A DNA stretch of 64,000 bases from Ramlibacter sp. (GCA_019449555.1 JAGRPN010000280.1:1-64000); one strand, 5' to 3'; positions 9,144-18,060 are shown, counted from the first letter of the stretch. Numbers and translations are program-made. The notes: generated by a model from the sequence alone, not told the origin.

Positions 9144-9157
9144 TTTTGCATACAAAA
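9144..9157. promoter_or_regulatory. Putative GntR operator, autoregulatory
   Basis: TTTTGCATACAAAA is the same palindrome with one change. It ends 8 nt before the gntR ATG, so occupancy would block its own promoter. It is centred 64 bp (about six helical turns) from the copy at 9080-9093, so both could be bound cooperatively on one DNA face. Confidence 0.62.
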
Positions 9158-9165
9158 TAGCCAAT

Positions 9166-9861
9166 ATGACTGCCGACATCATCTCGATTCCCCGCGCCGC
9201 CTTGCACGAGCAGGTCACCCAACGCCTGCGCCAGATGCTGGTGGAAGGCCGCATCGAGCCCGGCGCCAAGCTCAACGAACGTGAACTGACGGAGATGCTG
9301 CGGGTTTCGCGAACGCCTTTGCGTGAAGCGATCAAGATGCTGGCCGCCGAAGGCCTCGTGGAGCTGCTGCCCAACCGCGGCGCGATCGCCGTGTCGCTCA
9401 CCGAGGCGGACGTGCGTCACACCTTCGAAGTGATGGCCGGACTCGAGGCCCTGTCGGGCGAACTGGCCGCGCAGCGCATCACAGCGGATGAACTGGCCGA
9501 GATCAGGGCGATGCAGTTCGAGATGATGGCCGCCTACACGCGGCGCGACATGTCCAACTACTACCGGCTGAACGCCGAGATCCACAGCGCCATCAACGCC
9601 GCCGCGAAGAACCCGGTACTGGCGGCGACGTACAAGCAGGTCAACGCGCGCCTGCAGGCGCTGCGATTCCGCTCCAACCAGGACGAGGAAAAATGGAGCC
9701 GCGCGGCCAAGGATCACGAGAAGATGATCGAGGCGCTCGCGCAGCACGACTCGGCCGCGATGCGCGAGCTGCTGGTGAGCCACCTGTACAAGAAGCGCGA
9801 TGTCGTGCTGGAGCAGTTCCGCCGCGAGGCCGGCGCGCAGGCGTCCGAAGCCGTTCGATGA
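9166..9861 (+). CDS. GntR-family transcriptional regulator with FCD domain
   Basis: 231 residues. The N-terminal winged helix-turn-helix (about 12-75) shows the GntR pattern: LHEQVTQRLRQMLVEGRIEPGAKLNERELTEMLRVSRTPLREAIKMLAAEGLVELLPNRGAIV-like. A C-terminal all-helical FCD ligand domain (about 85-220) follows, with metal-site-like residues in NAEIHSAINAAAKNPVL. The ATG at 9166 gives the normal N-terminus; no ribosome site is visible before it, so the mRNA may be leaderless. Two palindromes (9080-9093 and 9144-9157) flank its promoter. FCD regulators usually repress catabolic operons and release DNA on binding a carboxylate. It overlaps the following dehydrogenase gene by 4 nt (ATGA). Confidence 0.93.
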   Translation: MTADIISIPRAALHEQVTQRLRQMLVEGRIEPGAKLNERELTEMLRVSRTPLREAIKMLAAEGLVELLPNRGAIAVSLTEADVRHTFEVMAGLEALSGELAAQRITADELAEIRAMQFEMMAAYTRRDMSNYYRLNAEIHSAINAAAKNPVLAATYKQVNARLQALRFRSNQDEEKWSRAAKDHEKMIEALAQHDSAAMRELLVSHLYKKRDVVLEQFRREAGAQASEAVR

Positions 9862-12800
9862 ACGCCCCGCTCCCGTTGAAAGCCATTCCCCGGCAGAGCG
9901 CGCAGGCTTACGACACCGTTGCCAGGTCCGGCAACGAAGTGGCCGGCTCGCTCGCGCGCCGGCTGGCCGCGGAAACGCGAGGCGAGGTGCTGTTCTCGCC
10001 GGCCGATCGCGGCCGTTACGCGACCGATGCGTCGATCTACCAGGTGATGCCGGTCGGTGTCTTCGTCCCGCAGACCAGCGACGACGTCAAGCTGGCGCTG
10101 GACATCTGCCGCGACCTGAAGGTATCGATCGTGCCGCGCGGCGGCGGCACCAGCCAGTGCGGCCAGACGGTGGGCGCCGGGCTGGTGATCGACCATTCGA
10201 AGCACCTGCGCAAGATCCTCGCCTTCGACGCCGCGACCTGCACGGCGGAAGTGGAGCCCGGCATGGTGCTCGATCACCTGAACCAGGCCTTGAAGAAACT
10301 CGGGCTTTGGTATCCCGTCGATGTATCGACCAGCGCGCAGGCGACGCTGGGCGGCATGGCGGGCAACAATTCCTGCGGCAGCCGCAGCATCGCCTATGGC
10401 AACATGGTGCACAACGTCCTCGGGGTGCAGGCCTGGACCCCGGATGGCGAACTGCACCGGTTCACGCGCTACGAAGACTGCGTCGGCACGGCGCGCGCGA
10501 TCGGCACCCGCGTCAAGGAACTCGCCGCCACGCTCGCGCCCGAGATCGACCAGCACTGGCCCAAGGTGATGCGCCGCGTCGGGGGCTACAACCTCGACAT
10601 CTTCCGCAACCAGAACGAGCGTCCTTACACGCACGATGGATCGGTCAATCTCGCGCACCTGTTGGTGGGCAGCGAAGGCACGCTCGCCCTCACCCGCTCG
10701 CTGACGCTCCAGCTGCGCGAATTGCCGACGGCCAAGGTGCTCGGCGTGGTGAACTTCCCCACCTTCTACAAGGCGATGGATAGCGCGCAGCACATCGTGA
10801 ACGGACTCGGCGGCGACGGGTCGCTGACCGCGGTGGAACTGGTGGACCGCACGATGATCGAGCTGGCGCTGCAGAACCCGGCCTTCGCACCGGTGATCCG
10901 CAGCGCCGTCATCGGCCAGCCCGACGCCGTGCTACTGGTGGAGTTCTCCGGCAGCGACAGGCCGGCCCTGGCGCACAAGCTCGACCAGCTGGTCGAGCTG
11001 ATGGGTGACCTGGGCCTGCCCGGGTCCGTGGTGCGCATGGAAGGCGACGCGCCGCAGAAGAGTTTGTGGGAGGTCCGCAAGGCCGGCCTGAACATCATGA
11101 TGAGCCTCAAGGGCGACGGCAAGCCGGTGAGCTTCATCGAGGACTGCGCCGTGCCACTGGAGCACCTCGCGGAGTACACCGACGCGCTCACGCACGTGTT
11201 CCGCAAATACGGCACCCGCGGCACCTGGTATGCCCATGCATCGGTGGGCACCTTGCACGTGCGGCCGATCCTGGACATGCGCTCGGACGGCGGCGGCAAG
11301 ATGCGGGCGATCGCCGAGGAAGCCTCGGCGCTGGTGCGCAAGTACAAGGGCGCCTACAGCGGCGAGCACGGGGACGGACTATCGCGCGGCGAATGGATCG
11401 CGTGGCAGTTCGGTCCGCACATCACCGAAGCCTTCGCGCGCATCAAGGCGCTGTTCGATCCGCTCAACCTGCTGTCGCCGCAGCGCATCGTCGGCCCGCC
11501 CCCGATGGACGACACCGCCTTGATGCGCTTCCCGCCGGGCTACAAAGTGATCCCGCTGCAGACCGCGCTGGACTGGAGCGCCTGGGACGTGCAGAACGAC
11601 CCCGTCACCGAGCGCATCACGCCGCCCGGCACCGGCGGCGACCCGGCCCATGGCTTTGCCAAAGCCGTGGAGATGTGCAACAACAACGGCCATTGCCGCA
11701 AGTTCGACGCGGGCACCATGTGCCCGAGCTATCGCGTGACGCGCGACGAGAAACACCTGACGCGCGGCCGGGCCAACACGCTGCGGCTCGCCTTGTCGGG
11801 GCAGCTCGGCCCCGACGGCCTCACCAGCCAGGAAGTGCTCGACGCGCTGGAGCTGTGCGTGAGCTGCAAAGGCTGCAGGCGCGACTGTCCGACCGGTGTG
11901 GACATGGCGAAGATGAAAGTGGAGGTGTTGCACCAGCACCGGCAAAAGCATGGCTACACGCTCAAGGACAGGATCGTCGCGCGGCTGCCCGACTACGCAC
12001 GCCACGCGAGCCGGTTCGCGTGGCTGCTGAACTATCGCAATCGCAGCCCGTTGCTCGCCAGGCTCGGCGAAAAACTGCTCGGTTTCTCCGCCCGCCGCAG
12101 CCTGCCCGCCTGGCGGTCGCGCCACTTCTTCAACAGCGCGCCGAAAACCGTTTCGGCCGAGGAGCTGCTATTGGCGGCGCGGCCGGTCGTGCTCTTCGTG
12201 GACACGTTCAACGGCTTCTTCGAATCGGGCAACGCGCACGCGGCGCTGCGGGTGCTGCAAGCCGCCGGCTATACCGTGCACGTGGCGACCAAATGCCTGC
12301 CGGACGGCAAGCACCTGTGCTGCGGCCGCACCTATTTCGCCAGCGGTATGGTGGAGGAAGCCAGGCTCAAGGCCCGGGAGATGGTGGACGCGCTGTTGCC
12401 GTTCGCGGACCGGGCGATCCCGATCGTCGGCCTGGAGCCCTCGTGCCTGCTCACGTTGCGCGACGAAATGCTGGCCATGGGCCTGGGTCCGCCGGCGCAA
12501 GCGATCGCCCGCCATGCACTGCTGTTCGAGGAGTTCCTAGCGCGCGAGTCGCAGGCGGGGCGGCTGGAGCCACTGAAGAAGAAACTGCGCCCGCTGGACA
12601 AGCGCGTGCTCCTGCACGGCCACTGCCACCAGAAGGCCTTCGCGGCCGTCGCGCCGATCGTGGAAGTGCTCAGGCTGATTCCCGGCGTGCAGCCGGAGCT
12701 CATCGAGAGCACTTGCTGCGGCATGGCCGGCAGCTTCGGCTACGAAGCCAGCCACTACGAGGTGTCGATGCAGATGGCCGAATTGAGCCTGCTGCCCGCG

Positions 12801-12926
12801 CTGCGCAAGTACCCGGGCGCCATCGTCGTTGCCGACGGCACGAGCTGCCGTCATCAGATCCAGGACGGCGCCCGCCGCGAGGCCGTGCACGCGGCCGTCC
12901 TGCTGGACGCGCAACTTGCGCAATAA
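9858..12926 (+). CDS. FAD-linked oxidase/Fe-S/CCG fusion, D-2-hydroxyacid dehydrogenase type (YdiJ-like)
   Basis: 1022 residues. The N-terminal PCMH-type FAD domain (about 45-270) contains PRGGGTSQCGQTVG and LGGMAGNNSCGSRS. An FAD-oxidase C-terminal domain (about 290-560) ends at YSGEHGDGLSRGEW. Next come two ferredoxin-like [4Fe-4S] segments (CNNNGHCRKFDAGTMCPSYR and CVSCKGCRRDCPTG, about 610-690) and a CCG domain with HGHCHQKAF and STCCGMAGSFGYE (about 910-960). This is the architecture of YdiJ/GlpC-fused dehydrogenases that oxidise D-lactate or D-2-hydroxyglutarate-like acids into the quinone pool. Its position behind gntR suggests it oxidises a 2-hydroxyacid made or imported by the divergent operon. 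The start ATG overlaps the gntR stop. Confidence 0.9.
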   Translation: MNAPLPLKAIPRQSAQAYDTVARSGNEVAGSLARRLAAETRGEVLFSPADRGRYATDASIYQVMPVGVFVPQTSDDVKLALDICRDLKVSIVPRGGGTSQCGQTVGAGLVIDHSKHLRKILAFDAATCTAEVEPGMVLDHLNQALKKLGLWYPVDVSTSAQATLGGMAGNNSCGSRSIAYGNMVHNVLGVQAWTPDGELHRFTRYEDCVGTARAIGTRVKELAATLAPEIDQHWPKVMRRVGGYNLDIFRNQNERPYTHDGSVNLAHLLVGSEGTLALTRSLTLQLRELPTAKVLGVVNFPTFYKAMDSAQHIVNGLGGDGSLTAVELVDRTMIELALQNPAFAPVIRSAVIGQPDAVLLVEFSGSDRPALAHKLDQLVELMGDLGLPGSVVRMEGDAPQKSLWEVRKAGLNIMMSLKGDGKPVSFIEDCAVPLEHLAEYTDALTHVFRKYGTRGTWYAHASVGTLHVRPILDMRSDGGGKMRAIAEEASALVRKYKGAYSGEHGDGLSRGEWIAWQFGPHITEAFARIKALFDPLNLLSPQRIVGPPPMDDTALMRFPPGYKVIPLQTALDWSAWDVQNDPVTERITPPGTGGDPAHGFAKAVEMCNNNGHCRKFDAGTMCPSYRVTRDEKHLTRGRANTLRLALSGQLGPDGLTSQEVLDALELCVSCKGCRRDCPTGVDMAKMKVEVLHQHRQKHGYTLKDRIVARLPDYARHASRFAWLLNYRNRSPLLARLGEKLLGFSARRSLPAWRSRHFFNSAPKTVSAEELLLAARPVVLFVDTFNGFFESGNAHAALRVLQAAGYTVHVATKCLPDGKHLCCGRTYFASGMVEEARLKAREMVDALLPFADRAIPIVGLEPSCLLTLRDEMLAMGLGPPAQAIARHALLFEEFLARESQAGRLEPLKKKLRPLDKRVLLHGHCHQKAFAAVAPIVEVLRLIPGVQPELIESTCCGMAGSFGYEASHYEVSMQMAELSLLPALRKYPGAIVVADGTSCRHQIQDGARREAVHAAVLLDAQLAQ

Positions 12927-12930
12927 GCCG

Positions 12931-13380
12931 ATGGAACCCCCGGCGATCCGCGCCGCGCTGCCGGCCGACGAAGCCGACTGGCGCAGGCTGTGGCGCGGCT
13001 ATTGCGATTTCTACGGCGCGGCGATCGGCAAGCAGGTCACCGATCGCACCTGGCAGCGCATCCTCGACCCCGACTCGGCGATCATGTGCATCGTCGCCGA
13101 GGTGGACGGCAAGGTGTACGGCTTCGCGAACTGCGTCGTGCACGAGAACACATGGGAAATCCAGCCGGTGTGCTATCTGGAGGACCTGTTCGTGCTGCCC
13201 TCGGCGCGTGGGCACGGGATCGGCACGGCGTTGATCGAGTGGCTGCGCAACGCCATGCGCGCCGAGGGCTGGGCGCGCCTGTACTGGGTCACGCGCGAGG
13301 ACAACGAACGCGCCCGCAAGCTGTACGACCGGTTCGTGCACGCGGATGGGTTCGTGCGCTACATGATCAGGCAAAGCTGA
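12931..13380 (+). CDS. GNAT family N-acetyltransferase
   Basis: 149 residues starting MEPPAIRAALPADEADWRRLW, 4 nt after the dehydrogenase stop. The acetyl-CoA-binding motif A is visible as LEDLFVLPSARGHGIGTALIEWL (about 88-110), followed by WVTREDNERARKLYDRF, the usual motif B. The acceptor substrate cannot be told. It is probably cotranscribed with gntR and the dehydrogenase but may have no role in the pathway. Confidence 0.9.
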   Translation: MEPPAIRAALPADEADWRRLWRGYCDFYGAAIGKQVTDRTWQRILDPDSAIMCIVAEVDGKVYGFANCVVHENTWEIQPVCYLEDLFVLPSARGHGIGTALIEWLRNAMRAEGWARLYWVTREDNERARKLYDRFVHADGFVRYMIRQS

Positions 13381-13425
13381 CGGGAAGCTCCACTGAAACC
13401 AGGAACCACACGAGAGGAACGATCC

Positions 13426-14067
13426 ATGTACCGCCTCCATTGTTTCAGCCAATCGGGCAACAGCTTCAAGGTCGCGTTCTTCCTGCGCGCCTTGCACCAG
13501 CCGTGGGAAGCCGTGTTCGTGGATTTCATGCACGGCCTGACGCGCGATGGCTCCTGGCGCGAACAGACCAACGAGATGGGCGAGGCGCCGGTGCTCGACG
13601 ACGGGTCACGCCGCCTCACGCAGTCCGGCGCGATCCTCACGTACCTCGCCCGCAAGCACGGCGCGTACGGCGGCCGCACCGAGGACGAGCAGCTCGAAGT
13701 CTTGCGCTGGCTATTGTTCGACAACCACAAGTTCACCAGCTATTTGGCCACGTACCGCTTCTTGAAAGCCTTCGGTGCGAAGCCGCCGGAGCCTGTCATC
13801 ATCGCGTGGCTCAAAGGCCGCGTGGACGCGGCGTTCGCGATCGTCGAGAAGCATCTGGCGGCACGACGGTTCATCGTCGGGGATGCCCCGACGATTGCTG
13901 ACTTTTCCATGTGCGCCTACCTGCTGTATCCGCCCGAGGAAAGCGGGTATGACTTCACCCGGAGCCATCCGAACATCGCCGCGTGGCTCGCCCGCATGCG
14001 CGAGGTCGATGGCTACGCTTCGCCATACGAAGTGCTGCCCGGAGAGCGCATCCTGCCGAAGTGGTAG
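13426..14067 (+). CDS. Glutathione S-transferase family protein
   Basis: 213 residues. The N-terminal thioredoxin-like domain (1-80) contains CFSQSGNSFKVAFFL at the catalytic position, EAPVLDDGSRRLTQSGAILTYLARKHG with the glutathione-binding Q-S pair, and the cis-proline in APVL. The helical C-terminal domain includes FIVGDAPTIADFSMCAYLL, the family's N-capping box. AGAGGAA lies 8 nt before the ATG. Last gene of the plus-strand set begun by gntR. The substrate is unknown. Confidence 0.93.
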   Translation: MYRLHCFSQSGNSFKVAFFLRALHQPWEAVFVDFMHGLTRDGSWREQTNEMGEAPVLDDGSRRLTQSGAILTYLARKHGAYGGRTEDEQLEVLRWLLFDNHKFTSYLATYRFLKAFGAKPPEPVIIAWLKGRVDAAFAIVEKHLAARRFIVGDAPTIADFSMCAYLLYPPEESGYDFTRSHPNIAAWLARMREVDGYASPYEVLPGERILPKW

Positions 14068-14169
14068 GAAACGATGCGCCGCGGCCCGCCCGGTCCGAGA
14101 CTTTGCCGCGAGGCCTGCTTCGAGACTGCGGCCTCCTGATGAGTACCACCCAATGCCGCGCGATTGCAT

Positions 14170-14183
14170 TTGCCTCAGATCAA
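14170..14183 (+). promoter_or_regulatory. FNR-type box with -10 before yegP-like gene
   Basis: TTGCCTCAGATCAA matches TTGNN-N4-NTCAA. A -10 element TAGACT lies at 14205-14210, 28.5 bp from the box centre, which is class II FNR promoter spacing. The start point would be near 14217, giving a leader of about 125 nt to the ATG at 14342. The rest of 14068-14341 holds no gene. Confidence 0.55.
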
Positions 14184-14341
14184 GGCAGCATGCCTGCGGC
14201 AACCTAGACTGAAACAGCCGCGCGCTGCCGCGGCCCGTGTGGCGCGCCAGAGGCTCCGGCCGATCCAGCCCAGACACTCGAATGTGAAACTCGATCAACC
14301 GTCCCAGGCACGCCGGATTTTCATCTTCAAGGAGAACTGAA

Positions 14342-14674
14342 ATGGCAGGCTGGTTCGAGCTCAACAAGAGCAGCGATGGTCAATATCGTTTCCTGCTGAA
14401 GGCCGACGGCGGCGACACGCACCTCACGAGCGAGCTCTATCGGGAGAAGAGCGCCGCGAAAACCGGCTATGCCTCCGTGCAGGCCAACAGCTCCGTGGAC
14501 GAGAGGTACGAGAAAAAAATGTCCTCGGGCGGCAAGCCGTTCTTCAACCTGAGGGCGGCGAATCATCAGGTCATCGGCACCAGCCCGATGTACGCCTCCG
14601 AGCAGGCTCGGGACGCAGCGATCGAGTGGGTGAAGGCCAACAGTGCGTCGGCGGCGATCAAGGACAACACATAG
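14342..14674 (+). CDS. YegP/DUF1508 (UPF0339) family protein
   Basis: 110 residues built of two tandem copies of the ~50-residue DUF1508 unit: WFELNKSSDGQYRFLLKADGG...SELYREKSAAKTGYASVQANS, then YEKKMSSGGKPFFNLRAANHQVIGTSPMY...ARDAAIEWVKANS. This is the normal length for the tandem form. AAGGAGAACTGA gives a strong ribosome site. Members are small soluble proteins often linked to stress; no reaction is known. An FNR box with matched -10 lies upstream. Confidence 0.9.
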   Translation: MAGWFELNKSSDGQYRFLLKADGGDTHLTSELYREKSAAKTGYASVQANSSVDERYEKKMSSGGKPFFNLRAANHQVIGTSPMYASEQARDAAIEWVKANSASAAIKDNT

Positions 14675-14725
14675 ATCCGGACGGCCAGGCGCGGGCGTGA
14701 TGCTCGTGGCCAACGGTCCGCGCCA

Positions 14726-16030
14726 CTAAAGCGCGTCCCGCAACCGGTAGTACAGCATTCCCAACACGAGTGCCGGCGTGCGCATCAGCGCGCCGCCGGG
14801 AAACCGGTGATGGCGGATACGCGAGAAGAGGTCGAAGCGCTCCGCCTGGCCGGCGATCGCCTCGGCGACCAGTTTGCCCGCCATGCCTGCGAGCGCGAGG
14901 CCATGTCCCGAGAAGCCATGCAGGTAATAGATGTTGGTGCCCAGCCGGCCGAAATCGGGCGCCTTGTTCATAGTGATGTCCACGAATCCGCCCCATGCGT
15001 GCGGAATCGCCAGGTCGGCCAGCTGCGGGAACACGCCCAGCATGCTGGAGCGGATGCGGGCGATCAGGTCGCGCGGGGCGGCGCCGCTGTAGCTGTCCGC
15101 GCCGCCGAACAATAACCGATGGTCGGCGCTCAAGCGAAAGTAGTCGAGCACGAAGTTGGTGTCGGACGCCGCCGGCCGGCCGTGCATCAGCGCGTCCGCG
15201 CGCTCACGCCCCATGGGCTCGGTCGCGATCATGTAGGTGCCGACCGGCATGATGCGCGCCGCCACTTCAGGTGCGATGTCGTCGCCGTATTCGCCCAGGT
15301 AGACGTTGCCGGCCAGCACGACGAAGTTGCAGCGGCATTCGCCCTGGGCTGTCTTGACCAGCGGCTTGCCGCCGCGCTCGACGACGAAGGCCGCCGAGTT
15401 CTCGTGCAGTTGCACGCCCGCCGCGCGCGCCGCGGCGGCCAGGCCCAGGCAGTACTTGAGCGGATGCAGGTGGCCCGAGGTGGCGTCGAACACTGCCGCA
15501 TCGAAGCGGTTGCTGGCAACCCATTGCCGGATCTCCTCGCGGCCGAGCCACTGCAGCGGATAGCCGTAGGCACCCGTGACATGGTCCATCCACTTGTGCA
15601 AGGCTTGCGACTTGCGCGGCTTGACCGAGAGGCTCAGGTAACCAGGGGTGAAGTCGCATTCGATGCCATGCCGCTCGATGCGCTCGCGCAATAGCCGCAG
15701 GCCTTCCAGCGAGACGTCCCAGGCGCGCCGCGTATCCGCGGGCGAGAACTGCTTTTCGATCGCGCACTCGCCGTCCGAGCCGAAACCGACGATCGCCTGG
15801 CCACCGTTGCGCCCGGACGCGCCCCAGCCGATGCGCTGCGCTTCCAGCAGCACGACCGAGTAGCCGCGCTCGGCCAGCTCGAGGGCGGAGGACACGCCGG
15901 CGTAGCCGCCGCCCACCACGCACACGTCGGCCGTGACCCGCTGGGACAGCGGCTGTGAGAGCGGGGGCCGCTCGACACTCGCCTCGTACCACGAGTTCTC
16001 GAGGACGCCGAGTTCCTTCTTGAGCAGCAA
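14726..16030 (-). CDS. FAD-dependent amine oxidoreductase, PuuB (gamma-glutamylputrescine oxidase)-like
   Basis: 434 residues of the DAO family. The N-terminal dinucleotide fold has TADVCVVGGGYAGVSSALELA (about 33) and an acidic residue at VVLLEA, followed by GWGASGRNGGQ, the FAD-contact motif of PuuB/OrdL proteins. The C-terminus has GLAL after YYLHGFSGHG, also typical. The start is a TTG with GGAGGT 5 nt upstream. It follows the homospermidine synthase gene by 24 nt, so a polyamine-related substrate is likely. It could instead oxidise another secondary amine or amino acid. Confidence 0.85.
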   Translation of the reverse strand: MLLKKELGVLENSWYEASVERPPLSQPLSQRVTADVCVVGGGYAGVSSALELAERGYSVVLLEAQRIGWGASGRNGGQAIVGFGSDGECAIEKQFSPADTRRAWDVSLEGLRLLRERIERHGIECDFTPGYLSLSVKPRKSQALHKWMDHVTGAYGYPLQWLGREEIRQWVASNRFDAAVFDATSGHLHPLKYCLGLAAAARAAGVQLHENSAAFVVERGGKPLVKTAQGECRCNFVVLAGNVYLGEYGDDIAPEVAARIMPVGTYMIATEPMGRERADALMHGRPAASDTNFVLDYFRLSADHRLLFGGADSYSGAAPRDLIARIRSSMLGVFPQLADLAIPHAWGGFVDITMNKAPDFGRLGTNIYYLHGFSGHGLALAGMAGKLVAEAIAGQAERFDLFSRIRHHRFPGGALMRTPALVLGMLYYRLRDAL

Positions 16031-16054
16031 AGAGACCTCCGCACCCGCGGACCG

Positions 16055-17473
16055 TCATTTCACCCGGAAATTCACGAATTGCCAGGGATCGTCCTCGTCC
16101 GCCTCCTCGCGGAAGAGCGCGCTGCGGCCCTGCAACGGCGTCCAGTCGCCGTACTGGCCGACGACCTCGCCCAGGTACGGCGTGGCGACCTCGAGCACCG
16201 TGCGGAAGTCCACGTCGTCGGGTTCCACCAGCCCGGCGTCGGGATTGCGCAGCGCCCACACCATGCCGCCGAGGATGCCCGCCACCACCTGGAGGCTGGT
16301 GGCGTTGTTGTGCGGCGCCAGTTCGCGCGCCCGCTGGATCGACAGTCGCGACCCGTACCAGTAAACGCCTCTCGCGTTGCCCATCAGCAGCACGCCCAGT
16401 TCGTCCATGCCGTCCTCTATCTCTTCGCGCATGATCCGCTCGTGGTGCTGCACCTGCCAGTTCTTGCCCGCCAATTCGTGCAGCGAGAGCACGGCGTCGT
16501 CGCAGGGGTGGTACGCATAGTGCACCGTGGGCCGGTACACGACCTGGCCGTTCTCGCGCAGCGTCAGGTGGTCGGCGATCGAGATCGATTCGGCGTGGGT
16601 GACGAGGAATCCGTGATACGGCCCTTCCAGCGGCGTCCAGCTGCGCACCCGGGTCGCGATGCCGGGGCGGTTCAGGTAGATGGCGGCGTCGCTGCCGAAG
16701 CCGTGCCGGCCCGCATCCGCCGGCCAATGCTTCTCGTGGCTGCCCCAGCCGAGTTCGGCCGGCTGCAAGCCTTCGTCCACGAAGGCCTCGACCGACCAGG
16801 TGTTGACGAACTCGTCGCGCTGCTTGCGCTGCGCCGAGGTTTGCGTGTCGCGCTCGGCGATGTGGATCACCTTGATATCGAGGCGCCTGGCGAGCGCCGC
16901 CCATTCCTCGTAGCAGGTGGGCTCGTCGCACTGCAGATGCGTGTCCGCGGCGATGTTCATCAGGCCCTGCTTGGTGAGCGCGGAGATCAGCCCGGGGTTG
17001 GCGCCCTGCGTCAGCAAGGCGGTCGGGCCGGTGCGCTTGTCCAGGCGGAACGCCAGCGCCTCTTCGCGCAGCGCGTAGTTGGACCGCTGCGACGCCGACA
17101 GGCCGGGATTGTCATAGCGCCCGGGCCAGGGTTCATTGCAGGTGTCCAGATAGAACACGCCGCGCTTGCGGCAGAAGCGAATCAGCGCGAGGCTGGCGAC
17201 GTCCACCGACAGGTTCAGCAGGAAATCGCCCTCGCCCAGCAAAGGCTCGAGCACGGTCTCGAAGTTGCCTTCGTTGAGCGGCGTGGCGATGACCTCCGCG
17301 CCATATTCCGCCGCGATCCCGCTCTTGTCCTCGGAGGTCTTGACGATCTTGATGCGGTTCGGCTTGATGCCCAGGTGGCGCGGCAGCAGCGGAAGAATGC
17401 CCTGGCCGATGCTGCCGAAACCGAGCATCACCAGCCGGCCGGAGAAGGAGTCGCGCTTCGGGTCCTGCTTCAT
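16055..17473 (-). CDS. hss: Homospermidine synthase
   Basis: 472 residues, the normal length for bacterial homospermidine synthase. The NAD-binding motif is MLGFGSIGQGILPLLPRHLG (about 15-35). LLNLSVDVASLALIRFCRKRGVFYLDTCNEPWPG and YYEEWAALA-like segments follow. The enzyme makes homospermidine from two putrescines (or spermidine plus putrescine) using NAD as prosthetic group. The ATG at 17473 is chosen for length and the fold start; longer in-frame starts run into the upstream gene. It is followed by the PuuB-like oxidase gene and preceded at 20 nt by a small secreted protein gene, so the three probably form one operon. Confidence 0.92.
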   Translation of the reverse strand: MKQDPKRDSFSGRLVMLGFGSIGQGILPLLPRHLGIKPNRIKIVKTSEDKSGIAAEYGAEVIATPLNEGNFETVLEPLLGEGDFLLNLSVDVASLALIRFCRKRGVFYLDTCNEPWPGRYDNPGLSASQRSNYALREEALAFRLDKRTGPTALLTQGANPGLISALTKQGLMNIAADTHLQCDEPTCYEEWAALARRLDIKVIHIAERDTQTSAQRKQRDEFVNTWSVEAFVDEGLQPAELGWGSHEKHWPADAGRHGFGSDAAIYLNRPGIATRVRSWTPLEGPYHGFLVTHAESISIADHLTLRENGQVVYRPTVHYAYHPCDDAVLSLHELAGKNWQVQHHERIMREEIEDGMDELGVLLMGNARGVYWYGSRLSIQRARELAPHNNATSLQVVAGILGGMVWALRNPDAGLVEPDDVDFRTVLEVATPYLGEVVGQYGDWTPLQGRSALFREEADEDDPWQFVNFRVK

Positions 17474-17493
17474 CCGCGTCCCTGCCGAGCGCT

Positions 17494-17919
17494 TCAGGAC
17501 TCGCCTGCCGGCCAGACGAACGTCGCCTGCGCCGGGCGGCCAGCACCGGTCTTGACGGTCTTCTGGCGCGCCTGGCCATTGGCTTGCGCGGTCACGCGCC
17601 AGGTGCCCTTGGATGGCAGGTCGACCAGCATGATCGGGCCTTCGCATTTCGCACTGAGCACGACCGCGCCCTTGGAGTCCTTGATCTCCACGTCCACGTC
17701 GGCGAGGTAAGCGCCGCTGCTGATCGCGAACGTCAGCATGAGGTCGTGTTGGCGCGCTTGCGCCTTGATCGCCTGCTGCTCGCCGACGCCGACGCCGCCG
17801 CAGACATAACTGGCCGCACCCGCCTTGTGCGTCTCGAGGCTGGCGGGCGCATCGGCACCCTGTGCGAGGGCAAGCGTGCACGCCTGGGCGAGCGCCAGCA
17901 GGAACATCGGCTTGTTCAT
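17494..17919 (-). CDS. Small secreted protein, unknown function
   Basis: 141 residues. MNKPMFLLALAQACTLALAQG is a signal peptide with likely cleavage after ALAQG or nearby. The mature part has two cysteines (SYVCGGVGVGE and AKCEGPIML) and a beta-rich C-terminal half (DVDVEIKDSKGAVVLSAKCEG...GTWRVTAQANGQARQKTVK), like an Ig or carboxypeptidase-regulatory fold. The start at 17919 has GGAGGT 9 nt upstream. It precedes hss at 20 nt. No family is recognised; a small periplasmic, possibly disulfide-bonded protein is all that can be said. Confidence 0.75.
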   Translation of the reverse strand: MNKPMFLLALAQACTLALAQGADAPASLETHKAGAASYVCGGVGVGEQQAIKAQARQHDLMLTFAISSGAYLADVDVEIKDSKGAVVLSAKCEGPIMLVDLPSKGTWRVTAQANGQARQKTVKTGAGRPAQATFVWPAGES

Positions 17920-18060
17920 GGCATGACCTCCGTTTCGGATGAGAGCACGGCAATCTGCGCCCAAGTTTGCGCAGCAGGCCGCTGCGCCGCGTCAGCGGGG
18001 CTCAGGAATTGCTGTAGGACGGAGCGTAATCCCCGCGCCCGCTGCATGGGGCCGGGCATC

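Noticed and set aside
9082-9165. A longer gntR start at 9082
   Set aside because: It would begin inside the operator palindrome, has no ribosome site and adds 28 residues absent from the usual GntR N-terminus.
11066-13234. A 722-codon frame overlapping the FAD/Fe-S dehydrogenase on the same strand
   Set aside because: It is the +1 frame shadow of the dehydrogenase, Arg/Ala/Gly-rich and without domains; the dehydrogenase frame has all expected motifs.
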